Of a stretch of DNA of 64,000 nucleotides, positions 1 through 8,132 are shown one piece after another. The stretch covers positions 439,328 to 503,327 of the forward strand of contig JAPPMG010000096.1 in NCBI GenBank assembly GCA_028819215.1. Direction: 5' to 3'. This stretch comes from Bryobacterales bacterium. GTDB taxonomy: Bacteria > Acidobacteriota > Terriglobia > Bryobacterales > UBA6623. Position 1 is the stretch's first letter. Each line of letters begins with the position of its first letter. The notes under the pieces were generated by a model. It worked only from the letters and a program-made list of their open reading frames with translations, did not search any database and was not told where the DNA came from. Both the position numbers and the translations under genes were made by a program.

Positions 1-578
1 GCACGCTTGCGGAAGCCCGCCACCGGGCTCAGCCGCAAGCGCTCCGGACGCCCGTCCGCACTCACCTGTGCCGCGGCCACAAAGGGCGTCTTGCGCGCGG
101 CCCCACGCCCGCGCTTGCCCCCGCTGGTCTCGCCTCCCAGATAGGCGTCATCGACCTCCACGATGCCGCGCAGCGGCTGGCTGTCGTCCCGCTCGCGCAT
201 CGTCTGCATGAGTTTGTGCTTCAGCGTCCAGGCCGTGTTGTAGCTCACCCCCAGCTGGCGCTTGAGATCCATCGCCGAGATCCCGTTCTTGGACTGGCTG
301 AGCAAGTAGATCGCCAGGAACCAAGTCGTCAGCGGCAGCTTGGTGTTGTCGAACAGCGTGCCGGCGGTGAGCGAGACCTGCTGCTTGCAGCGGATGCACT
401 GCCAGACCTTGCGCTGGCGAAGTTGGCAGCTCTTGCGATAGCCGCAGCCGGGGCACACGAAGCCCTGTGGCCAACGCGCCTCCAACACGGCTTGCTCGCA
501 TTGCGGGACGGTTCCGTAGAGTGCGAGAAACTCCGGCAGGCTCTGGCCCTTCTGGAACTGGACTTTGTTTTTGGGCAT
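1..578 (-). CDS. IS1595-family transposase, partial (C-terminus beyond the window)
   Basis: Reading the minus strand from the ATG at 578 gives an open frame of about 192 codons that runs off the left edge. It starts MPKNKVQFQKGQSLPEF. A zinc ribbon follows (CPGCG near residue 41, then CIRC), and the first DDE-type segment VEVDDAYLGG is visible before the edge. This is the layout of IS1595/ISXO2-like transposases. An AAGGAG ribosome binding site lies 6 bases upstream of the start. A near-consensus promoter is further upstream. The gene is divergent from the second IS1595-family transposase at 744 and clearly different in sequence, so it is a separate element. Whether it is intact cannot be judged here. 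Confidence 0.9.
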   Translation of the reverse strand, partial: MPKNKVQFQKGQSLPEFLALYGTVPQCEQAVLEARWPQGFVCPGCGYRKSCQLRQRKVWQCIRCKQQVSLTAGTLFDNTKLPLTTWFLAIYLLSQSKNGISAMDLKRQLGVSYNTAWTLKHKLMQTMRERDDSQPLRGIVEVDDAYLGGETSGGKRGRGAARKTPFVAAAQVSADGRPERLRLSPVAGFRKR

Positions 579-605
579 AGATAACTCCTTTCCGATCAGA
601 CACTT

Positions 606-634
606 AGTATACATCAAGCTGCATTTTGTGTCAA
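606..634 (-). promoter_or_regulatory. Sigma-70-like promoter of the left IS1595 transposase
   Basis: On the minus strand a TTGACA box (629-634) is followed, after 17 bases, by TATACT (606-611). This is close to the housekeeping consensus and points at the transposase starting at 578. The spacing is ideal. It is a sequence prediction only. Confidence 0.65.
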
Positions 635-644
635 CTGTTTACGG

Positions 645-652
645 AATTTAAT
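645..652. repeat. Target-site duplication, left copy (AATTTAAT)
   Basis: AATTTAAT directly abuts the left inverted repeat at 653, and the same 8 bases follow the right inverted repeat at 3746-3753. Eight bases is the usual duplication length for IS1595-family elements. The exact match supports one intact, probably recent, insertion. Confidence 0.95.
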
Positions 653-695
653 GGGAATTATATACAAACGTCCCGAAATACCCGCTGAAATCGCT
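653..695 (+). repeat. Left terminal inverted repeat, 43 bp
   Basis: It begins GGGAATTATATACAAACG and is identical over all 43 bases to the reverse complement of 3703-3745. The -35 box of the transposase promoter starts on its last base. Confidence 0.97.
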
Positions 696-724
696 TGACA
701 GGATTCGGGACTCTCCTGTATAAT
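695..724 (+). promoter_or_regulatory. Consensus sigma-70-like promoter of the transposon operon
   Basis: TTGACA (695-700) and TATAAT (719-724) are both perfect consensus boxes, 18 bases apart, beginning at the inner edge of the left inverted repeat. An AAGAGG ribosome binding site (733-738) lies 5 bases before the transposase ATG at 744. The overlap with the repeat raises the possibility that bound transposase represses its own transcription, which is inference. Confidence 0.8.
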
Positions 725-743
725 TAGAGCGTAAGAGGTTGAT

Positions 744-1736
744 ATGAAAGCGACTACTAAGGGACCGGGCAAGGCATTCCGCAAGGGCATGAGCGTTGCC
801 GAGTTCTTCCAGATGTTCCCGGACCACGACGCTGCCGAGAAATGGCTGGTCGAGCAGCGCTGGCCCGACGGGATCTACTGCCCCGAGTGCGGCTCTGTCA
901 ACGTGCAGACGGGCGCGAAGCGCAAGCGCGCCGCGTTCCGCTGCCGCGAGAAGGTCTGCGGCAAGCAGTTCAACGTCAGGCACGGCACGTTCATGGAGGG
1001 CGCGAAGGTCAAGTACCGCGACTGGGTGTACGCCATGTACCTCGCCTCCACCAATCTCAAGTCCGTCTCCAGCATGAAGCTGCACCGCGATCTGGGCATC
1101 ACGCAGAAGACCGCGTGGTTCCTGGCCCACCGCATTCGCAAGGCGTGGAAGGCCGATCCCGAAGCGTCTCCGTTCGATGGTCCGGTCGAGGTGGACGAGA
1201 CCTACTTCGGCGGGCGGGAGAAAAACAAGCACGAATCCAAGAAGCTCAAGGGCGGCCGCGGCCCCGTGGGCAAGGCTACCGTGATCGGAGCGAAGGATCA
1301 GGCCAGCAACAAGGTCGCGGCCAAGGTCATCGAGACAGCGGACAAGCCCACGCTCCAAGAATTCGTGCAGGACAGCGCCAAGAAGGGCGCGACGGTGTAC
1401 ACGGACGGCAACCCGTCCTACGAGGGAATGCCGGGCGTGGACCACGACAGCGTGAATCACACCGTGGGCGAGTACGTCAAGGGGCAGGTCCATACGAACG
1501 GCATTGAGAGCTTCTGGGCCGTGCTGAAAAGAGCCCACAAGGGGACGTTCCACAAGCTCTCGCCGAAGCACCTCCAGCGGTACGTTGACGAGTTCGCGGG
1601 CCGCCACAACATCCGCGATCTGGACACCATCGAGCAGATGCGGTCGATGGCCCGGGCGATGGAGGGCGGACAGCTCCGCTACAAGGATCTGACCGCCCCT
1701 AACGGGCTCGATTCGGGTGCGAGGCTGGCGGCGTGA
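744..1736 (+). CDS. IS1595-family (ISXO2-like) DDE transposase
   Basis: This 330-residue protein is the transposase of the element at 653-3745. An N-terminal zinc ribbon is visible (CPEC near residue 46, then paired cysteines to about residue 74). The ISXO2-like DDE core follows, with VEVDETYFGG near residue 149, VYTDGNPSY near 217 and HTNGIESFWAVLKR near 247, where the asparagine/glutamate block is typical of the family. The length is ordinary for IS1595. The start is set by the ATG behind AAGAGG. Its stop overlaps the methyltransferase GTG by 4 bases, suggesting coupled translation. No frameshift or missing catalytic residue is seen. Confidence 0.95.
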   Translation: MKATTKGPGKAFRKGMSVAEFFQMFPDHDAAEKWLVEQRWPDGIYCPECGSVNVQTGAKRKRAAFRCREKVCGKQFNVRHGTFMEGAKVKYRDWVYAMYLASTNLKSVSSMKLHRDLGITQKTAWFLAHRIRKAWKADPEASPFDGPVEVDETYFGGREKNKHESKKLKGGRGPVGKATVIGAKDQASNKVAAKVIETADKPTLQEFVQDSAKKGATVYTDGNPSYEGMPGVDHDSVNHTVGEYVKGQVHTNGIESFWAVLKRAHKGTFHKLSPKHLQRYVDEFAGRHNIRDLDTIEQMRSMARAMEGGQLRYKDLTAPNGLDSGARLAA

Positions 1737-3292
1737 GCTTGGGACTGACCGTATCGACAGAGCCCGCCCAGCCTCCCGCGCTTCGCTACACTGACGGCCA
1801 TCTCATGGCCATTGCCAACTGGAAGAACCAGACGATCTGGACAGGCGACAACCTCGACATCATGCGGGGCATGAACTCCGAGAGCGTGGACCTGATCTAC
1901 CTCGACCCGCCCTTCAACTCGAACCGCGAATACTCCGCACCCATCGGATCGGAAGCTGCGGGCGCGGCCTTCAAGGACTCTTGGACGCTCAGCGATGTGG
2001 ACCTTGCGTGGGTCGGGATCATCGCAGAGAAAGAACCGAATCTGTCGGCTGTCATTGACGCGGCGGGACTGGCTCATGGCAAGTCCATGCAGTCGTACCT
2101 CACAATGATGGCGGTGCGGCTGCTTGAGATGCGGCGGCTGCTCAAGCCGACCGGAAGCATCTACCTGCACTGCGACCCGACGGCGAACGCCTACCTGCGA
2201 ACGTTGTGTGATGCTGTCGTTGGCGCTCGAAACTTCCGCAGTGAGATCGTATGGCGGAGGTCGAATGCTCATAGCAAGACACGGAAACAATACGGCCCTG
2301 TCCACGATACTTTGCTGTTCTACGCCTTGTCTGATGCAGCGGAATTTCATCCAAGCACGCGTCCGTACTCCGACGCCTACATCCAATCGCGATTCAAGCG
2401 GTCTGACGAGAGAGGCCGCTACCAAACGAACTATCTGACCGGACCTGGTCAGCGGGACGGAGAAAGCGGGGCGGAGTGGCGCGGATTCGATCCGACAGCA
2501 GCCGGCCGTCACTGGGCTGTCCCGAGATCGCTACGGCAGTTCCTGCCAGACGACGGACTCGGTATGAGCAGTCATGAGAAGCTCGAATGCCTGCACGATC
2601 AGGGATTGATCGTCTTCCCGAAAAAGCAGGGTGGCCAACCGATGTACAAGCAGTACATCGGCCCGGGAGTGCCCTATCAGGACTTGTGGGCGTACCAGCC
2701 GAATACCAGCGGGACACTCTTCAACTCCGACGAGCATATTGATCAGGACGTGAAGTGGCTTGAAGCGGAACCAGAGCGCACCGGATATCCCACGCAAAAG
2801 CCAGTCGGATTGCTGGAGCGAATCATCCGCACGAGTACGAACGAGGGCGACATGGTGCTGGACCCGTTCTGCGGATGCGCCACCGCCTGCATCGCAGCCG
2901 AAAAGCTGGGCCGCCAGTGGACGGGTATCGATATCTCGCCCAAGGCCGCCGAACTCGTGAAGTTGCGGATGGTGCGAGAGACGAACCTATTCGACCAGTT
3001 CAACCCCATCGTCCGCACGGACATCCCCAAGCGGACGGACACCGGCCCGCTGCCGCCGTACAAGACCCACAAGCACACGCTGTACGGCAAGCAGGAGGGC
3101 AAGTGCGCCGGGTGCGGCCACCACTTCCCGTTCCAGAACTTCACGGTCGATCACGTCGTCGCCAAGTCAAAGGGCGGGACGGACCATCTGGAGAATCTCC
3201 AGTTGCTCTGCAACCACTGCAACTCCGTCAAGGGCACGATGGACCAAGCCGCGTTCGTCGCCAAACTGAAAGCGAGCGGGCTGGGAGCGTGA
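1733..3292 (+). CDS. Passenger DNA methyltransferase (beta-class) fused to an HNH domain
   Basis: This 519-residue protein carries an N4/N6-type methyltransferase fold in beta-class order. The catalytic motif IV (YLDPPF, about residue 57) comes first and the AdoMet-binding motif I (LDPFCGCAT, about residue 376) comes late. After a linker, residues 456-505 form an HNH domain with CAGCG and CNHC zinc knuckles and a VDHV active-site segment. The predicted activities are modifying DNA at an unknown site and possibly nicking or cutting it. The GTG start overlaps the transposase stop (GTGA); an ATG at 1806 is an alternative. The location inside the transposon implies a role in transposition, its control, or protection of element DNA. 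That role is inference. Confidence 0.88.
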   Translation: MSLGLTVSTEPAQPPALRYTDGHLMAIANWKNQTIWTGDNLDIMRGMNSESVDLIYLDPPFNSNREYSAPIGSEAAGAAFKDSWTLSDVDLAWVGIIAEKEPNLSAVIDAAGLAHGKSMQSYLTMMAVRLLEMRRLLKPTGSIYLHCDPTANAYLRTLCDAVVGARNFRSEIVWRRSNAHSKTRKQYGPVHDTLLFYALSDAAEFHPSTRPYSDAYIQSRFKRSDERGRYQTNYLTGPGQRDGESGAEWRGFDPTAAGRHWAVPRSLRQFLPDDGLGMSSHEKLECLHDQGLIVFPKKQGGQPMYKQYIGPGVPYQDLWAYQPNTSGTLFNSDEHIDQDVKWLEAEPERTGYPTQKPVGLLERIIRTSTNEGDMVLDPFCGCATACIAAEKLGRQWTGIDISPKAAELVKLRMVRETNLFDQFNPIVRTDIPKRTDTGPLPPYKTHKHTLYGKQEGKCAGCGHHFPFQNFTVDHVVAKSKGGTDHLENLQLLCNHCNSVKGTMDQAAFVAKLKASGLGA

Positions 3293-3296
3293 TCGC

Positions 3297-3518
3297 ATGG
3301 GGAAGACGCCCGAGCGCTTCCACGACACGGACAGGGCGTTCCGCGTCTACAAGCTGAGCGGCCTGATCATCGAGTCCTGCCCCGGCAAGCCGACGGTCTG
3401 CATCCTGCCGAACGATACGAGAGTGGAGATGCGGGATGGCGAGGAGTACAAGGCGTTCTTGGAACGCTGCGAGGAGCTGGCCGGCGGGCGTCCCAAGCGG
3501 TATAATTCGGAGCCGTGA
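3297..3518 (+). CDS. Small transposon passenger protein of unknown function
   Basis: This is a 73-residue charged protein (MGKTPERFHDTDRAFRVY...) that begins 4 bases after the methyltransferase stop and overlaps the next small gene by 4 bases. It has no signal peptide, no membrane segment and no motif I recognise. Its tight position in the transposase-led operon argues that it is expressed. It could be a regulator or accessory factor of transposition, but nothing in the sequence shows that. Confidence 0.6.
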   Translation: MGKTPERFHDTDRAFRVYKLSGLIIESCPGKPTVCILPNDTRVEMRDGEEYKAFLERCEELAGGRPKRYNSEP

Positions 3519-3703
3519 GCAAGCCGAAGCGCAAGACGGTGGAGCTGGTAGACAGCGCCTACCAGCCGACGATGGCGGAGAAGCGCGAGGAGTTCGCGCT
3601 TCGCAAGCGCGACGGCTCCCGGCCGTCGATGGAGGAGGTCGCTCAGGCGGTGCTGCGTCCCGTCAGCGTCCGCCGGATCAAGCGGCCCCGGGACCGGCGG
3701 TGA
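3515..3703 (+). CDS. Small basic passenger protein at the transposon right end
   Basis: This 62-residue lysine/arginine-rich protein starts at a GTG that overlaps the preceding stop. Its own stop codon ends on the first base of the right inverted repeat. The C-terminus (VRRIKRPRDRR) is strongly basic, which would suit nucleic-acid binding, but no fold is recognisable. It is the last gene of the element. Function is unknown. Confidence 0.55.
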   Translation: MSKPKRKTVELVDSAYQPTMAEKREEFALRKRDGSRPSMEEVAQAVLRPVSVRRIKRPRDRR

Positions 3704-3745
3704 GCGATTTCAGCGGGTATTTCGGGACGTTTGTATATAATTCCC
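3703..3745 (-). repeat. Right terminal inverted repeat, 43 bp
   Basis: This is the exact reverse complement of 653-695 and ends TATATAATTCCC. It is followed directly by the second AATTTAAT target-site copy. Confidence 0.97.
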
Positions 3746-3753
3746 AATTTAAT
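3746..3753. repeat. Target-site duplication, right copy (AATTTAAT)
   Basis: This matches 645-652 exactly. The stop codon of the NACHT-like gene lies 8 bases further on. Confidence 0.95.
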
Positions 3754-3760
3754 CTACAAA

Positions 3761-5455
3761 TTATCGCCTCCTAAGTATGGCTGTGACTTCGGGGTAATCA
3801 GGAAAGTCGATGTACCGGCCCGTCGAACTTCCATCGCCGGACTTCGGAAAGTAGTCCCAAATCTGGCTCGGGCCAACAGTCTTTGGGTACAGTTCGGAGA
3901 GCAGCGTCCCACAGAGATCACTGTCGGCGATCGAGACTTGACCCTTCGTGAACTCATCGAGCAGCACCTTCCGTGTGTCGTCGACTCCTGACGAGCCCTC
4001 TTGGTAGTGAAGCAGAGCATTCAAGGCAGCGTCACGTACTCCACTTGACCAGGACTTGTCCCTGACGATCTTGAGGATCACCGGCGGAAGGCTAGGAAGT
4101 CGCTGTTCCGAACTGAGCAGCCGCAATAGGAATCTCAACCTGTGCTCTTGTTCCGGAGCGCGCTCCTCGCTCTGCAGGACCGTCCAGACATGCGACTCGG
4201 TTGCTGCGCAAGCCAGAGGGGCGAATCTCTCGGCGTGGTTGCACGCACGGGATACGCTCATGGGATTAGCCAGCAAAGCCTCTAGCACTCGCCGCTTGTC
4301 ATCTCCTGAGAACGTATCTAGGTCACCGTACACCCCCAATTCCACGGGATTCTTGCTGATGAGTTTGGACCTAGCAGATTCGCTGAATGTTGCCAGCCAA
4401 CCTGACAGTCCCGCGAGAGCGGTCACTGGCACACCATCGCTTCCCGTCATCAGTGCGAGCACTCGCCTTGCAGAGAGCCCTTCGTCAATGAGCTGCGCCA
4501 GGTGCTGCGCACCCAAGAATTCGGCAATCTGCCGATGGACCGGACCGAAGCATTGCTCCGAGGTTGTCTTGAACAGCTTCGACGAGACAGCCGCCTGCAG
4601 ACACTCCGGTTGCCCTTGACCACACGGGTCTCGCGGAATGAAATCCTCACCCTCGGCGTGGGCGTCAAGGCAGTACCCGGACTTGTCTGAAATCAGCAGG
4701 AGAGCGCACAGTTGGCCAGCGCAACTCATCGGCGAGTCTGTGGCGAGATTCGTCGAAGCAGCCGCTTGATGCTCTTGATTCCTCTCGCTGGCCATTTCTC
4801 TGCAGGCCAGTTCAAATACCTCTCGACGCCTGCTAGGCCATCCCTCACCCCGATTTACGGCACGAACGAGCAACTCCAAGGCCTGCGGGTTCTCGAGCAG
4901 GCCTTCCAGCCCCGCATCATGAGCCTGCAGGACGAACGTCTCTGGATCCCCTACACCATGGCTCTCTTGAAGGATCTCTAGGATGTCTGCCTCCGTGAGC
5001 GGATCCAGGCGCAATATCGAGGCGTTAGCGTCCCCGGTGATGTAGGCGAGCGCGTCTCGGTCGCTATCTCCCATCCAATCCGCTGCGCGGCAGGAAATCC
5101 GGAACTTAGGTGTGCCTAGCTGGATCAGCGCTTGGCGGATCTGGTCGAGAGGGATTCGTCCGTCCAGTCCTCCTGCGCGGATCTCGTCGAGCCCGTCGAT
5201 GAACAGGGTCCTTCCGCCAAACTCGTCCGGTGCTCGCAAGTGAAGAAGGAAGTTCCTGGCCGAAATGAAGACCGCTTCGTCTCCGACTGCATCGCATTCC
5301 GCTCGAAACGAGGTAGTCTTGCCCGATCCCGGATCTCCGAGCAACACGTATGCCTGAAGGGACCGATAGTCAGCGAGCGTCGTCGTCGGGCCGTCGTTGG
5401 CTCGCGCCGTGTCGCCCGCCAGTTCTGTGCAGGTCCTGGGTACAATCGCGCTCAT
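3761..5455 (-). CDS. NACHT-like STAND NTPase, possibly truncated at the 3' end
   Basis: From the ATG at 5455 the protein has 564 residues. A P-loop (LLGDPGSGKTT, about residues 38-48) and a Walker B segment (TLFIDGLDEIR, about 83-93) with the acidic D-E pair mark a NACHT/STAND-type NTPase. A helical C-terminal part with HEAT-like character follows and lacks a recognisable effector domain. The start is chosen because its ATG overlaps the TGA of the upstream DUF4143 ATPase gene (ATGA). The frame ends at 3761, only 8 bases from the transposon insertion, and the C-terminus stops abruptly. I suspect that part of a longer protein has been lost. STAND NTPases often act in defence, but no such role is shown here. 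Confidence 0.75.
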   Translation of the reverse strand: MSAIVPRTCTELAGDTARANDGPTTTLADYRSLQAYVLLGDPGSGKTTSFRAECDAVGDEAVFISARNFLLHLRAPDEFGGRTLFIDGLDEIRAGGLDGRIPLDQIRQALIQLGTPKFRISCRAADWMGDSDRDALAYITGDANASILRLDPLTEADILEILQESHGVGDPETFVLQAHDAGLEGLLENPQALELLVRAVNRGEGWPSRRREVFELACREMASERNQEHQAAASTNLATDSPMSCAGQLCALLLISDKSGYCLDAHAEGEDFIPRDPCGQGQPECLQAAVSSKLFKTTSEQCFGPVHRQIAEFLGAQHLAQLIDEGLSARRVLALMTGSDGVPVTALAGLSGWLATFSESARSKLISKNPVELGVYGDLDTFSGDDKRRVLEALLANPMSVSRACNHAERFAPLACAATESHVWTVLQSEERAPEQEHRLRFLLRLLSSEQRLPSLPPVILKIVRDKSWSSGVRDAALNALLHYQEGSSGVDDTRKVLLDEFTKGQVSIADSDLCGTLLSELYPKTVGPSQIWDYFPKSGDGSSTGRYIDFPDYPEVTAILRRR

Positions 5456-6264
5456 TCTTGCCTTAGCCAGTGCTCCGCAGGCTCGCTCAGGAATTCGTCC
5501 AAGGGCACTCCGCCGCCTCCGACCACAAGGCAATGATCGACTGCGTACTTCGCACGGAATTTGTCAATTCCCTTCGCGTGCTTCGGTGCAGCGCCACTCT
5601 TCACCTCGATCCCTACCACGCGTGGCCCGCCTTTCAGCACGAAATCCATTTCGGCGTTGCCATCGCGCCAATAGTGAACGTCGATGCCTGGTCCCGCGGT
5701 ATTCACTAGGTGCGCACCGATGGCGCTCTCGACGATCCGTCCCCAGAAGGTGCGGTCATTGCGAGCCTCGTAGAAGGTGTACGTTGACACGCCTGTCATC
5801 AGAGAAGTGTTCAGCACGTTCAGCTTCGGGCTCGAAGCCCTGTTCCTGATGTGCGGTCCGCTGTACTTCGACAGCCCCGTGGCCAAGCCCACGTGAGAGA
5901 GCAGATCGAGATAGCGCGCAAGCGTGGTTGTGTTGCCGGCGTCCTGCAATTGGCCCAACAGCTTGTTATACGAGACGATCTGTCCGGAGAGATTGAACGC
6001 TGCATCTACGAGCTGCCTCAGTAGCGCGGGTTTGTCCACACGAGTCATCGCGAGGAGGTCGCGATCGATGGCTGGTGCGATGATGGATCCGGCCATATAG
6101 CCCTTCCACAGCCTCGAATTGTCACGGAAAGAGGCGGGGCCCGGGTAGCCCCCGTAGTACAGGTATTCGTCCAAGCTGAATCCGAACCCTTTGGACATCT
6201 CCTCATACGTCCAATGCGTGACGCGTAGGGGCAGGAACCGACCCATCAGGCTCTCGTTTAAGCC
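5452..6264 (-). pseudogene. DUF4143-type ATPase, 3' fragment (split by an IS4 element)
   Basis: This is the C-terminal part of an ATPase whose N-terminus lies at 7679-8129. It contains the DUF4143 region and the typical end with a nuclease-like core (EMDFVLKGG, then VGIEVKSG) seen in this family. Joining the two halves across one copy of the 10-bp duplication restores the frame as ...LLMQAGLNESLMGRF.... The TGA overlaps the ATG of the NACHT-like gene by 4 bases, so the two genes formed an operon. The fragment has an in-frame ATG near the junction, but without the P-loop it is unlikely to be functional. Confidence 0.9.
6255..6264. repeat. IS4 target-site duplication, left copy (CGTTTAAGCC)
   Basis: These ten bases directly precede the IS end at 6265 and are repeated exactly at 7679-7688 beyond the other end. 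Ten bases falls in the range usual for the IS4 group. Confidence 0.95.
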
Positions 6265-7678
6265 CAATACTCCTTAGTTAAGGATTTTGACACAACTGAG
6301 GATGTCGGGAATCGGGGGCAGCTTGGCGCTGCCATGCTTCTTCCGATAGGAGCTCATCTTGCGCTTGATCACCCTGCGGTTGCGTCGGCCGCGGCTGGAG
6401 TTCACGCGCTCCTCAAGCAGTTCCCTCAGCGCCTCCTGGCGGAGTCTGGCTTGGTCCTGAGGGGGGAATAGCGGCGTGGAAGGGTAGCTTGCGGCGGACC
6501 ACCCGCACGGCGTGCAGGAACGAGAGCGCGTCCGGGTCCGCGTCCGCCTGCAGGGCCGCCTCGTGCATCAGGCTGCGGACCGCGAAGTGCGCCAGCAGCA
6601 GACCGTAAAACTCTTGCTCGACCAGATCCGGCCGCTTGCTCCGCAGCACGATGCGCGCCCCCCGCAAGTGCGTCTTCAACTCGTCCAGCGCCGTCTCGAT
6701 CTCCCAGCGCTCGTGGTACAGCGCCGCCAACTCCCGGGCCGGGGCCTGCTCCGGGTCCAGCACGCTGGTCACGACCCGGTACAGCGGCTCGGCGTCCTCG
6801 ACCCCCTCCAGGCGGTACTCGACCACGCGCAAATCCGCTGTGCCCAGTGCGCTCAGATACGAGCCGTCCGGCAGGCGCCGCCGGCAAGGCAGGACCTGCT
6901 TCGCCTTGACCCGCCACAGCAGCTCCGCACCCGTCGAACGGGCCCGTTCCCACTGCGCCCGCCCGAAAAAGCCCCGGTCAGCCAAGCACAGCATGCCCGG
7001 CTCCAAGCGCGGCAGCACCTCCTGCGCCAGCGCGTTCTCGCTCGTCCGATACGCCCCCATGCGGCTGCCGAACAGCACATGCGTGCCCGCCTCCACCAGC
7101 GACACCATGCGCACCTTCGGATACGCTCCCGCTCCCCGCGCTCCCTGTGGACGCCCGAAGCGCTCCTCGTTCTCGACCCGATCCGCCACGTCCAGCGTGC
7201 TGCCGTCCAGACACACCAGCCGCCAGCCCCGGTACCACGCCCCGCGCGTCGTCGCCTCCGCCACCGGTCCCACCAGCTCGTCGTGCAACTCGCGCAAGGG
7301 CTCCTTGCCGAGCCTCGTCCGCGCTTGCGAGATCGCCGAGTCCGTCGCCACCGCCACCGGCGCGAACGGACCGCCCAGCCACCGCAGCCCTTCCAACAGG
7401 CAGCGCAGCACCTCGCGGTACGAGGAATGCATGTACAGTGCCAAGGCGATCACGTAGTAGACCACCACCGGCGCGGGCAGGGCGCGCTGGCGCACGCCGG
7501 CCTTGTTCGTCCTTGCCAAGACCGCCTGCACCGTAGACGACGGGATCGCGCTCGCGATCACCCCCAGGCTGATGTAGTCCGTGATGCGTGCCCCTTTCGG
7601 AAGGACTGCCAAAGTTCGTGCCATCGCTTGGATGCTCCAGCACAAGCTTACCACAGAGCCGTTAACTTAGGAGTATTG
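6265..7678 (-). mobile_element. IS4-family insertion sequence, 1414 bp
   Basis: The ends CAATACTCCTTAGTTAAGG (6265-6283) and the reverse complement of 7660-7678 agree at 17 of 19 positions. An exact 10-bp target duplication flanks them. The single gene inside is an IS4-type transposase on the minus strand. The element splits the DUF4143 ATPase and lies in the same orientation as that gene. The exact duplication implies a fairly recent insertion, although the transposase carries a one-base frameshift. Confidence 0.95.
6274..7624 (-). pseudogene. IS4-family transposase with a C-terminal frameshift
   Basis: From the ATG at 7624 (a GTG at 7654 is possible) the frame encodes the IS4 N-terminal domain, then the DDE residues in LDGSTLD (about residue 140), LADRGFF and the YREK-like HERWEIETALDELK. 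After AAIPP the frame changes at a run of six G on the plus strand (6461-6466) and ends early at 6413. Removing one base restores PQDQARLRQEALRELLEERV and a basic tail that ends at the TAA at 6274, inside the terminal repeat. The catalytic residues are upstream of the shift, so partial activity is possible. A sequencing error in the homopolymer would also explain it. Confidence 0.88.
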
Positions 7679-7688
7679 CGTTTAAGCC
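7679..7688. repeat. IS4 target-site duplication, right copy (CGTTTAAGCC)
   Basis: This is an exact copy of 6255-6264, directly outside the IS4 end at 7678 and inside the ATPase reading frame. Confidence 0.95.
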
Positions 7689-8129
7689 GGCCTGCATGAG
7701 CAGCGGGGCAGATCCGAGCAGCACCACTCGCAAAGGGCTATCGCTGGCACGATCGGCGTCCCAGAGCCCCTTCACTGTCTCCGACCAACGCGGCAGTTTC
7801 TGGATCTCGTCCAGAGCGAGGACGAAGCCTCGGCCAGTGTGCTCGGCCTCAACTCTGGCTGCGCGCCAATGCCGAACGAGCCACTCTGTAGTCCCGGGCG
7901 GCGAAATCAGCGCGGGCGAGCTACCGGCATCGGCTGCGTACCTTAGCGGGGGCTGCTCCAGGCTGTCAATCGGCAGTAAGCGGCCCGGAATCTTCGCTCT
8001 TTCTAGCGCCTGCTGCACGATTGTTGTCTTGCCGGTCTGGCGCGGTCCGAAAATCGCGACCATGAATTTCGGACTTGCTTGCAGGAGATCGCAGAGTCCT
8101 TGCACTTGGGCCCGCTGATACGGCGGCAT
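7679..8129 (-). pseudogene. DUF4143-type ATPase, 5' fragment with P-loop
   Basis: This is the N-terminal part of the split ATPase, about 147 original residues from the ATG at 8129. It shows the Walker A sequence GPRQTGKTT near residue 29 and the Walker B/DEIQK segment (LALDEIQKLP) near residue 107. Both are characteristic of the AAA-type ATPases that carry DUF4143. The frame then runs into the IS4 element, so no complete product is made. A large AT-rich palindrome lies immediately upstream. Members are often isolated accessory genes of unknown biological role. Confidence 0.9.
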
Positions 8130-8132
8130 ATT

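Larger units (their letters stand above)
653..3745 (+). mobile_element. Complete IS1595-family transposon with methyltransferase-HNH passenger genes
   Basis: The element is 3093 bp. It is bounded by perfect 43-bp inverted repeats (653-695 and 3703-3745) and an exact 8-bp target duplication (AATTTAAT). Four same-strand open frames fill it: the DDE transposase, a DNA methyltransferase fused to an HNH domain, and two small proteins. The genes overlap by 4 bases or are separated by at most 4. Passenger genes are known in some IS1595 subgroups. The element sits between the left IS1595 copy and the 3' end of the NACHT-like gene, 8 bases outside that gene's stop codon. All its parts look intact, so it may be mobile. 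Confidence 0.95.

Noticed and set aside
648-1607. Long minus-strand open frame opposite the IS1595 transposase
   Set aside because: It is the complement of a clear transposase gene and has no recognised family.
6461-6466. Programmed frameshift in the IS4 transposase
   Set aside because: IS4 elements are not known to need one; a one-base indel is the simpler reading.
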